From Clostridia bacterium (GTDB lineage: Bacteria > Bacillota > Clostridia > Oscillospirales > Butyricicoccaceae): a DNA stretch of 5,096 bases. Where the stretch lies: NCBI GenBank assembly GCA_017560175.1, contig JAFYOK010000319.1, forward strand, positions 1-5,096. Reading direction: 5' to 3'. Under the pieces are notes generated by a model. It had not been told where the DNA came from, made no database searches, and was given only the letters and a program-made list of their open reading frames with translations. Made by a program: the position numbers and the translations under genes. Positions within the stretch are counted from its first letter, which is position 1, and each line of letters starts with the position of its first letter. Positions 1 through 4,777 of the stretch are shown here, one piece after another.

Positions 1-605
1 ACCTCTGTCAGAGGATCGATGCCGTCAGCGTCGAAGAAACGAGCGCCGATATTGTAGGAGGAGTTACCGATACCGTTGGGAGCAGAGATCTTCTGACCCT
101 TCAGGTCTTCCAGTGTCTCATAGGGAGAATCAGCCAGAACCCACAGAGACTGGCAGCCGATCATAGCGCCGGTGACGATAGCGAAGTTAACATCGTTGGC
201 AGCGGGAACCAGAGATGTAGCGATGTGGTTAACAGCGCACTGTGCAGCGTTTGTGCCCAGAGCTTCCTTCCAGGAGTCGCCGCCCAGGTACTCTTCAGCC
301 TTGATGCCGTACTTCTCGAAGTAGCCGAGGTAGTCAGCCATCCAGGGACCGGATGTGCAGCCGCCCCATGCGAAGTATGTGAAGCCTGTCTCGTAAGCAG
401 GCTCGCTCTTCATAGCCTCGAGTTCTTCCTCTTCGGTCATGACAGGTTCTTCTTCTGTTGTCTCTTCTGTTGTAGCTTCTGTGTTCTCTGTTGTTTCTGT
501 CTTTGTCTCTTCCTGAGCAGCCTCTTCCTTGCCGCCGCAAGCGACCAGGGAGAAAGACATCATCAGAGCCAGAACCAGAGCCAGAATTCTCTTCAGGTTG
601 TTCAT
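1..605 (-). CDS. NitT/TauT-type ABC transporter substrate-binding lipoprotein, copy 1 (C-terminus off the window)
   Basis: This is the first 201 codons of a second substrate-binding lipoprotein; the rest lies beyond base 1. It starts with MNNLKR, a hydrophobic signal segment, then lipobox LVAC with the lipidated Cys at residue 23, so the mature protein should be anchored outside the membrane. Residues 24 to about 65 form an acidic, Thr-rich linker. The folded part then follows, with the loop GGCTSGPWMADYLGYF and the segment DLKGQKISAPNGIG typical of NMT1/THI5-like (SsuA/TauA) binding proteins. It is about 90% identical to the complete protein at 875-1981 and has two extra linker residues. The start at 605 is supported by AGAGAGG at 616-622, 10 bases upstream. 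A terminator lies between the two copies and a candidate promoter sits in front of this one, so it is probably transcribed separately. The ligand is unknown. The family call is firm; shared use of the upstream permease and ATPase is inferred. Confidence 0.93.
   Translation of the reverse strand, partial: MNNLKRILALVLALMMSFSLVACGGKEEAAQEETKTETTENTEATTEETTEEEPVMTEEEELEAMKSEPAYETGFTYFAWGGCTSGPWMADYLGYFEKYGIKAEEYLGGDSWKEALGTNAAQCAVNHIATSLVPAANDVNFAIVTGAMIGCQSLWVLADSPYETLEDLKGQKISAPNGIGNSSYNIGARFFDADGIDPLTE
1..605 (-). repeat. Tandem gene duplication, copy A (partner 1383-1981)
   Basis: The visible part of the left lipoprotein gene aligns end to end with the first 599 bases of the complete copy. 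The only length change is 6 bases (two codons) in the acidic linker. Bases 1-94 are identical to 1383-1476. The similarity stops at the start codon: the two upstream regions are not recognisably alike, so the present promoters differ. Confidence 0.95.
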
Positions 606-665
606 TGGAATGTTTCCTCTCTTTTTCATATTTTGGTTTTGAGCATTTTCTCTCACCATACATTC

Positions 666-695
666 AATATACTGCATTCGTTAAAAAAATACCAA
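666..695 (-). promoter_or_regulatory. Candidate sigma-A promoter for copy 1 lipoprotein
   Basis: Read on the minus strand, TTGGTA (690-695) and TATATT (666-671) are separated by 18 bases, four and five matches to the consensus hexamers. Transcription would start near 659 and give a leader of about 54 bases with the AGAGAGG ribosome site. The surrounding DNA is very AT-rich, so chance matches are likely. The call rests mainly on position, downstream of a terminator and upstream of a gene. Confidence 0.45.
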
Positions 696-800
696 TACTT
701 TTTTTCTATAGATTTTACATCTACAATTATACTTTACTATTTTATTACGAAAAATAATAAAAACATGGCTAAAAGTAAGAAAACAACGGCTAAAAAATAC

Positions 801-835
801 AAAAAAACACCCGTGAGCCAAAACTCACGGGTGTT
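801..835 (-). terminator. Rho-independent terminator after the complete lipoprotein gene
   Basis: A perfect 12-base-pair stem (806-817 with 824-835) has a 6-base loop. On the minus strand it is followed by a run of seven T (801-807, partly overlapping the stem base). It begins 39 bases after the stop codon of the gene ending at 875. It should separate the two lipoprotein genes into different transcripts, though some read-through is possible. Confidence 0.92.
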
Positions 836-874
836 GATTTTAAAAGTTAAAGGCGATTACGAATCGGACTTAAA

Positions 875-1981
875 TTAGTCGATCTCGTAGTTAGCCTGAG
901 GCCACCAGATCTTCTCCATGACCTTGTCAGCGTCCTTCATTGTTGTCAGCAGGCCCAGGCGGATGTAGTCCTCTGTGATCTCCTGCAGAGCGCGCTCTGT
1001 GAAGGAGTCGTCAACAACTGCGCCCCACTGGTATGTTTCCATGCACTCGTACAGCTTGTCGAACTCGCCTGTCAGCAGGCCTTCGTCCATCTGGATCTGT
1101 GTAGCTTCTGCCAGGTTCTCACCCATCCAAGCCTGTGCTTCGTAGATAGCCAGTGTGATGTACTTAGCCATCATGGGGTTCTCCTTGATGAAGTCCTTGT
1201 TCAGAACTGTAACGCAGCAGGGCTCATCCATGAAGTCTTCGTCCCATGTGATGGAACGCAGGTACTTCAGCTGGCCGTTCTTCCACATATCCCAAGCCCA
1301 CATGTCGCCGGAAACAACAGCAGCGATTTCGCCGTTTTCCATAGCAGCGATGCAAGCGGAGGTCTCAACCTGGATGAACTCGACCTCTGTCAGAGGATCG
1401 ATGCCGTCAGCGTCGAAGAAACGAGCGCCGATATTGTAGGAGGAGTTACCGATACCGTTGGGAGCAGAGATCTTCTTGCCCTTCAGGTCTTCCAGAGAGT
1501 TGTAGCCGGAATCAGCCAGAACCCACAGAGACTGGCAGCCGATCATAGCGCCGCCGACGATAGCATAGTTAACGTCGTTAGCAGCGGGAACCAGGCATGT
1601 AGCGATGTGGTTAACAGCGCACTGTGCAGCGTTTGTGCCGATAGCTTCCTTCCAGGAGTCGCCGCCCAGGTAAGCTTCAGCCTTGATGCCGTACTTCTCG
1701 AAGTAGCCGAGGTAGTCAGCCATCATGGGGCCGGATGTGCAGCCGCCGCTGCGGAAGTATGTGAAGCCTTCCTCGTAAGCGGGCTCGCTCTTCATCAGCT
1801 CGAGCTCTTCTTCCATTGTCAGGGGCTCTTCTGTTGTCTCTTCTGTTGTAGCTTCTGTGTTTTCTGTTGCCTCTGTCTTTGTCTCTTCCTGAGCAGCCTC
1901 TTCCTTGCCGCCGCAAGCGACCAGGGAGCAAGCCATCATCAGAGCCAGAACCAGAGCCAGAACTCTCTTCAGATTGTTCAT
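875..1981 (-). CDS. NitT/TauT-type ABC transporter substrate-binding lipoprotein, copy 2 (complete)
   Basis: This 368-residue extracytoplasmic solute receptor captures ligand for the permease and ATPase encoded just upstream. Residues 1-22 are a lipoprotein signal peptide (MNNLKR, hydrophobic core, lipobox LVAC) with the lipidated Cys at 23. Residues 24 to about 63 are an acidic, Thr-rich spacer. The periplasmic-binding-protein type II fold follows. It includes the first-strand loop GGCTSGPMMADYLGYF (79-94), a GGDSW segment (106-110), DLKGKKISAPNGIGN (165-179) and IAAMENGEIAAVVS (211-224), a pattern found in NMT1/THI5-like, SsuA and TauA proteins. The start is well supported by AAGGAG at 1991-1996, 9 bases upstream. 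The mature protein has eight further Cys residues (81, 121, 129, 149, 210, 255, 256, 313), many for an exported protein. The ligand could be a sulfonate, nitrate, pyrimidine or thiamine precursor or something else; the sequence does not decide this. Confidence 0.95.
   Translation of the reverse strand: MNNLKRVLALVLALMMACSLVACGGKEEAAQEETKTEATENTEATTEETTEEPLTMEEELELMKSEPAYEEGFTYFRSGGCTSGPMMADYLGYFEKYGIKAEAYLGGDSWKEAIGTNAAQCAVNHIATCLVPAANDVNYAIVGGAMIGCQSLWVLADSGYNSLEDLKGKKISAPNGIGNSSYNIGARFFDADGIDPLTEVEFIQVETSACIAAMENGEIAAVVSGDMWAWDMWKNGQLKYLRSITWDEDFMDEPCCVTVLNKDFIKENPMMAKYITLAIYEAQAWMGENLAEATQIQMDEGLLTGEFDKLYECMETYQWGAVVDDSFTERALQEITEDYIRLGLLTTMKDADKVMEKIWWPQANYEID
1383..1981 (-). repeat. Tandem gene duplication, copy B (partner 1-605)
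   Basis: This is the N-terminal 599 bases of the complete lipoprotein gene, matching the gene at the left edge. Differences from copy A include residues 17-18 of the signal peptide, the linker, residues 77-78 (RS against AW), 86 (M against W), and single changes around 103, 114, 129, 139, 143, 159, 161, 162 and 169. The last 94 bases of the overlap are identical. Confidence 0.95.
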
Positions 1982-2013
1982 TGTCGTGTTCTCCTTATTA
2001 AATTATATCTTCG

Positions 2014-2033
2014 TTAAGGCACCCTTGCCTTAA
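2014..2033 (-). promoter_or_regulatory. Perfect inverted repeat in the leader of the complete lipoprotein gene
   Basis: TTAAGGCA (2014-2021) and TGCCTTAA (2026-2033) are perfect 8-base inverted repeats around a 4-base centre, 32 bases upstream of the start codon. It could be a DNA operator for a dimeric regulator, or an RNA hairpin if the promoter at 2098-2126 is used. The 3' arm could in principle compete with the AAGGAG ribosome site. There is no T-run after it, so it is not a terminator. No regulator is encoded in the window. Confidence 0.6.
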
Positions 2034-2073
2034 CCTTAGTTATCATAACAGGGAAACCTTAAAATTACCTTAG
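2028..2073 (-). repeat. Four short direct repeats (C/T)TAAGG upstream of the complete lipoprotein gene
   Basis: On the plus strand, CCTTAA or CCTTAG occurs at 2028-2033, 2034-2039, 2057-2062 and 2068-2073. The rightmost arm of the inverted repeat is one of them. A short palindrome GTTAT-C-ATAAC (2039-2049) sits between them. Spacing is irregular. This may be a cluster of regulator half-sites, or chance in AT-rich DNA. Confidence 0.4.
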
Positions 2074-2097
2074 AAATTGTTTATAATAAATAATTTT

Positions 2098-2126
2098 CTT
2101 ATATTATTTTTATCTATAATGTACAA
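2098..2126 (-). promoter_or_regulatory. Candidate sigma-A promoter for the complete lipoprotein gene
   Basis: On the minus strand, TTGTAC (2121-2126) and TATAAG (2098-2103) are 17 bases apart, right after the preceding terminator. Transcription would start near 2091 and give a leader of about 110 bases holding the inverted repeat and the (C/T)TAAGG repeats. The -35 match is weak (three of six), which could mean an activated promoter or a wrong call. Confidence 0.42.
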
Positions 2127-2131
2127 AATAT

Positions 2132-2168
2132 AAAAAAGTTCCCGATATTGCAGTGCAATACCGGGAAC
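2132..2168 (-). terminator. Rho-independent terminator after the permease-ATPase pair
   Basis: A long stem pairs 2138-2151 with 2155-2168 around a 3-base loop. The one mismatch in DNA (2145/2161) becomes a G-U pair in minus-strand RNA, which fits the minus direction. Six T follow on the minus strand (2132-2137). It begins 36 bases after the ATPase stop codon and separates the ATPase from the lipoprotein gene. Confidence 0.92.
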
Positions 2169-2204
2169 TGTATCTTTGTTATGATTTTGCTCGAAATCCT
2201 GCGA

Positions 2205-2975
2205 TTAGTCGATCTTCTGACCGAAGTGCAGCATGTCGAGGATCTGGCGGCGGTACTCGATGAACTTGTTACCGGCGCGGTTACGGGGATAGTCCAGATC
2301 AATGTCGATGACGGCATTGATGCGGCCGGGATGTGCCTCCATAACGATGACCTTTGTGCCCATGTAGATGGCCTCGTCAACGTCATGTGTGACCATGATG
2401 ACCAGCTGCTTATTTTCCTTCCACAGGTTCAGGATCTCGTCCTGCATGTTCATACGTGTGAAGGAGTCCAGAGCGCCCAGAGGCTCGTCGAGGAGCAGGA
2501 TGTCGGGCTTGGAGATCAGCGAGCGAGCCAGAGCGACACGCTGCTGCATACCACCGGACAGCTGTGCGGGGTAGTCGTTACGGAAGGAATCCAGTGCGAT
2601 GACCTTGAGCAGGCGGTCGACTTCAGCCTTGGAAGCCTCTGTCTTGTGCTCGCCCTTCATCTTATCGCAGAAAGCGATGTTCTTTTCAACAGTCAGCCAG
2701 GGGAACAGGGTGTGCTGCTGGAACATCATACCGCGGGATGTATCTGTGCCCTTGATCTCCTCACCGTTGACGGTCAGGGTACCTGTTGTGGGCTGGATCA
2801 GACCTGCGATCAGACGCAGCATTGTGGACTTACCGCAGCCGGATGTACCGACCAGGGAGACGAACTCACCGCTCTTCATTTCCAGATTGACATCTGTCAG
2901 CGCGGTTGTGATATCGGTTGTTTCAACTCTGGCGAAGCTCTTAGAGACGCCATCCAGTTTCAGAATAACTGCCAT
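2205..2975 (-). CDS. NitT/TauT-type ABC transporter ATP-binding protein
   Basis: This 256-residue cytoplasmic ATPase powers uptake by hydrolysing ATP as a dimer bound to the permease. All canonical parts are visible: Walker A GTSGCGKST (43-51), Q-loop Gln in MFQQ (86-87), signature LSGGMQQR (139-146), Walker B ILLLDEP (159-165), D-loop GALD (167-170) and switch His 197 in THD. Gln-Gln-Arg after the signature and the HPGRI segment (215-219) are common in the SsuB/TauB/NrtD branch. Length is normal for the family (about 250-260). The start codon lies 2 bases after the permease stop, so the two are likely translationally coupled. GGAG at 2989-2992, inside the permease end, is 13 bases from the start, rather far. 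The ATPase should serve the permease and one or both lipoproteins. A typical functional protein; only the substrate is unknown. Confidence 0.96.
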   Translation of the reverse strand: MAVILKLDGVSKSFARVETTDITTALTDVNLEMKSGEFVSLVGTSGCGKSTMLRLIAGLIQPTTGTLTVNGEEIKGTDTSRGMMFQQHTLFPWLTVEKNIAFCDKMKGEHKTEASKAEVDRLLKVIALDSFRNDYPAQLSGGMQQRVALARSLISKPDILLLDEPLGALDSFTRMNMQDEILNLWKENKQLVIMVTHDVDEAIYMGTKVIVMEAHPGRINAVIDIDLDYPRNRAGNKFIEYRRQILDMLHFGQKID

Positions 2976-2977
2976 AA

Positions 2978-4147
2978 TTACTTAGTCACTCCAATCTGCC
3001 AACGCAGTACGCGTGTCTTAACGGCATTCAGTGCCTTTGTTACCAGTGTAAAGATGAGGCAAATGATGAACAGGGATGCGAACATGTTGTTGTACAGAGC
3101 CCAGGACTTAACCCAGGTGATGTACCAGCCAAGACCACCCTTAACACCCATCATTTCAGCAACCATGATGGCTGTGCAGGCGGTCATCATGCCCTGTGTC
3201 ATACCGGCCATGATGTTAGGCATAGCAGCGGGGATCGCAACGCGGAAGATCAGCTGTGTTTCGCTGGCGCCCAGGATCTTGGCGGCATCGAAGTAAGCCT
3301 TGTCGACGTTAGCAACACCGGCGCGGGAAGCGTTGGTGACAGCGGTCCAAACACCGACAACGATGATGAACAGAGCACCGCCGCTCAGAGAAGCAGACAG
3401 AACTGCGATAATGGGAATCCATGTGGAGATAGGAATGGGGCCCATGAACTTCAGGATAGGATCGACCCAGTAGTTGACCTTACGGCTGTAACCGCAGGTG
3501 ATACCGGTGATCAGACCGAGGATAACGCCCAGAGCGTAACCCTTGAACATCAGCAGCAGGGTGTGGCCGGCGCACTCGATCAAAGTCATACGATCGGTGA
3601 ATGCGGCATACATGATGCTGTTAACGCAGGGAACCAGGGGATATGTGAAGTAGTTTGTCTTGATTGTCAGATAGTCGTAGGCGGTCAGGATCAGCATGAT
3701 AACTGTGTACAGGGGTGCATTGTAACGCAGCTTGCGGATCATGTCCTTGTCGCCCTTCTTTTCCTTGATCTTAGCAACGACGAACATGACGACGTAGATC
3801 GCCAGCAGTGCTGCCAGAACAACGGTGTACATGTGGGGCATGGGGTTGGGGTTGCAGTCGGGGATCAGCAGATATTCTGCCAGGCCCAGAACCAGAGCTG
3901 CAATGGGGAGAAATGTGATGATTGCATCCATCAGTTTCTCACGGGGGGTCTTATCGCGTTCTTCGAGTTCCATCAGCTGCGCACGTGTCAGCTTGTTGCT
4001 CGACTTGGCATCTTCGTTGTACTTGCCATTCTTCAGAGGTGTCTTTTCCATAGCCTCTTCAGCTTCCTCCTTTTTTTCTTCCTGGGTCTCTGCGATCTGC
4101 TCGGGGGTGTTGTTGTTACCTAAGTTCGTCAAATCCATCGCTCCCAT
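2978..4147 (-). CDS. NitT/TauT-type ABC transporter permease with long acidic N-terminal extension
   Basis: This 389-residue membrane protein forms the translocation path of the importer. The C-terminal two thirds are a standard binding-protein-dependent permease domain: helices at about 195-217, 240-270, 314-335 and 355-376, and the ATPase-docking EAA loop at about 287-310 (DAAKILGAS, then VAIPAAMP). Family members such as SsuC and TauC are usually near 250-280 residues. Here residues 1 to about 72 are an extra hydrophilic, charged segment with a Glu/Lys-rich stretch (20-35). Extra hydrophobic segments follow at about 75-94, 107-126 and 145-160. The start is uncertain: an in-frame TAG directly precedes the ATG at 4147, no ribosome site is visible before it, and the next ATG (4138, residue 4) has GGGAG only 2 bases away. 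A candidate -10 near 4152-4157 would make the message nearly leaderless. The ATPase gene follows after 2 bases. Confidence 0.94.
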   Translation of the reverse strand: MGAMDLTNLGNNNTPEQIAETQEEKKEEAEEAMEKTPLKNGKYNEDAKSSNKLTRAQLMELEERDKTPREKLMDAIITFLPIAALVLGLAEYLLIPDCNPNPMPHMYTVVLAALLAIYVVMFVVAKIKEKKGDKDMIRKLRYNAPLYTVIMLILTAYDYLTIKTNYFTYPLVPCVNSIMYAAFTDRMTLIECAGHTLLLMFKGYALGVILGLITGITCGYSRKVNYWVDPILKFMGPIPISTWIPIIAVLSASLSGGALFIIVVGVWTAVTNASRAGVANVDKAYFDAAKILGASETQLIFRVAIPAAMPNIMAGMTQGMMTACTAIMVAEMMGVKGGLGWYITWVKSWALYNNMFASLFIICLIFTLVTKALNAVKTRVLRWQIGVTK

Positions 4148-4220
4148 CTATAAATATTGTTCTTTGGAAAGGTTTCACAAATAAGTTTGTTACTTTTTCC
4201 ACAATGTATTTAACCACCTG

Positions 4221-4244
4221 CCAACAGAAAAGTCCAACAGAAAA
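4221..4244. repeat. 11-base direct repeat, 13-base period
   Basis: CCAACAGAAAA occurs at 4221-4231 and again at 4234-4244, 74 bases upstream of the permease start. Two copies slightly more than one helical turn apart could be a tandem regulator site. They overlap a weak candidate -35 (TTGGAC on the minus strand). No matching regulator is visible. Confidence 0.5.
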
Positions 4245-4258
4245 AACAGATAGTTAGA

Positions 4259-4292
4259 CTTTGCTTTTATCGCCTTTTTCTATAAAGCAAAG
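4259..4292. repeat. 9-base inverted repeat upstream of the permease
   Basis: CTTTGCTTT (4259-4267) and AAAGCAAAG (4284-4292) are perfect inverted repeats around a 16-base loop. No T-run makes it a terminator. It may be an RNA hairpin in a long leader or a chance AT-rich match. Confidence 0.4.
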
Positions 4293-4400
4293 GGGCACTT
4301 CACAAAAACATCCTATAAAGCTCTCACATCAAAAAATCTCGTTGGATTTGTAAGCATATTGCCTAAAAACCCTGTCTTTTTCCTGTTCTTTTTCTACAAT

Positions 4401-4431
4401 GTCCAAACGGCTGTTTTTCTCGGTTTCGGAC
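4401..4431. repeat. Bulged inverted repeat beside the barstar terminator
   Basis: GTCCAAAC (4401-4408) pairs with GTTTCGGAC (4423-4431) with one bulged base and a 14-base loop. It lies just beyond the terminator on the minus strand. Its role is unknown. Confidence 0.35.
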
Positions 4432-4435
4432 ACGA

Positions 4436-4465
4436 AAAAAGCACCCCCTTTAGGGGGTGCTTTTT
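4436..4465 (-). terminator. Rho-independent terminator after the barnase-barstar pair (bidirectional in form)
   Basis: GCACCCCC (4441-4448) and GGGGGTGC (4453-4460) form a perfect GC-rich stem with a TTTA loop. A5 or A6 lies on one side and T5 on the other, so it could work on both strands. The minus-strand use is the meaningful one: it starts 4 bases after the barstar stop codon, and no plus-strand gene leads into it. Confidence 0.94.
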
Positions 4466-4468
4466 ATC

Positions 4469-4774
4469 TTATTCATCACTTTCATCCATCTCTTCATAAG
4501 AAGAAACAGCATACTCCAGAATGACGTGTCCGCCCACTTCCTGGGTGGCCTGGCAGATGGTCTCGACAATGCGTGTGCCGTAACTGCCGGTCGGGATACT
4601 GCCGCAGTCGCGAATGAGGATCTCCAGCGGTCCGGCCTCATCGTTGAGGCAGTCATACAGGGCATCCAGATTACAGCCGTAGTAGTCGGGCAGATCAAGG
4701 GCACGCTGCAGATGGAGGTGTGCTTTCTGCCGATCCCCGGCCAGGACAGCGCCGTCCAGAATGGCTTTCTTCAT
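4469..4774 (-). CDS. Barstar-family ribonuclease inhibitor (immunity/antitoxin)
   Basis: This 101-residue acidic cytoplasmic protein should bind and block the nuclease encoded directly upstream. It opens with MKKAILDG, like barstar (MKKAVING). The core inhibitory helix is DLPDYYGCNLDALYDCL (27-43): Tyr31 and Tyr32, Asp37 and Asp41 match barstar Tyr29, Tyr30, Asp35 and Asp39, which fill the barnase active site. Barstar Trp38 is Tyr40 here. Barstar Glu76 appears to be Gln75, though that alignment is less sure. An acidic tail (about 91-101, SSYEEMDESDE) extends past the usual 89-90 residues. The start is firm: GGGGAGGAA at 4781-4789 lies 6 bases upstream, inside the end of the nuclease gene, and the genes are 3 bases apart, so inhibitor and nuclease are co-expressed. 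The terminator follows at once. Confidence 0.94.
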   Translation of the reverse strand: MKKAILDGAVLAGDRQKAHLHLQRALDLPDYYGCNLDALYDCLNDEAGPLEILIRDCGSIPTGSYGTRIVETICQATQEVGGHVILEYAVSSYEEMDESDE

Positions 4775-4777
4775 CTT

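Larger units (their letters stand above)
4148..4468. other. Intergenic region between barstar terminator and permease
   Basis: About 320 bases of AT-rich DNA without a supported gene. On the minus strand it must hold the promoter of the permease-ATPase unit, but no site stands out. Weak candidates are TTGGAC about 18 bases before TTAAAT near 4210-4240, and TTGTGA about 18 bases before TATTTA (4152-4157). It also holds an 11-base direct repeat, a 9-base inverted repeat, a bulged hairpin next to the terminator, and two copies of CTATAAAG (4280-4287, 4313-4320). I recognise no known riboswitch core. Confidence 0.6.

Noticed and set aside
765..878. Small plus-strand reading frame of 37 codons beginning MAKSKKTTAKK, Lys-rich
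   Set aside because: No ribosome site precedes it. It runs through both arms of the minus-strand terminator and into the end of the lipoprotein gene, and its Lys content follows from the A-rich DNA.
225..878. Plus-strand open frame opposite the left lipoprotein gene, with a similar one at 1607-2017
   Set aside because: The two resemble each other only because they lie opposite duplicated genes. Their Cys/Leu/Ser runs mirror the Glu/Thr linker and the signal peptide.
1..1981. Mobile element as the cause of the duplication
   Set aside because: There is no transposase, no terminal inverted repeat and no target duplication. The similarity covers the gene only, which fits simple tandem duplication.
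2002..2007. Exact TATAAT on the minus strand close to the complete lipoprotein gene
   Set aside because: Transcription from it would begin at the ribosome site and leave about 14 bases of leader, and no -35 match lies at the right distance. The upstream candidate at 2098-2126 is preferred.
1982..2130. Thiamine (TPP) riboswitch, suggested by the NMT1/THI5-like binding protein
   Set aside because: The conserved CUGAGA and related TPP core elements are not present in the leader on the minus strand.
2148..3296. Long plus-strand open frame opposite the ATPase and permease genes
   Set aside because: The opposite strand encodes an ATPase with every canonical motif and a clear permease. The plus-strand product is Cys/Gln/Asp-rich with no recognisable domain, as expected for an antisense shadow.
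4148..4440. Known riboswitch, tRNA or small RNA in the intergenic gap
   Set aside because: I see no cloverleaf, T-box or familiar riboswitch core; the structures present are short and AT-rich.
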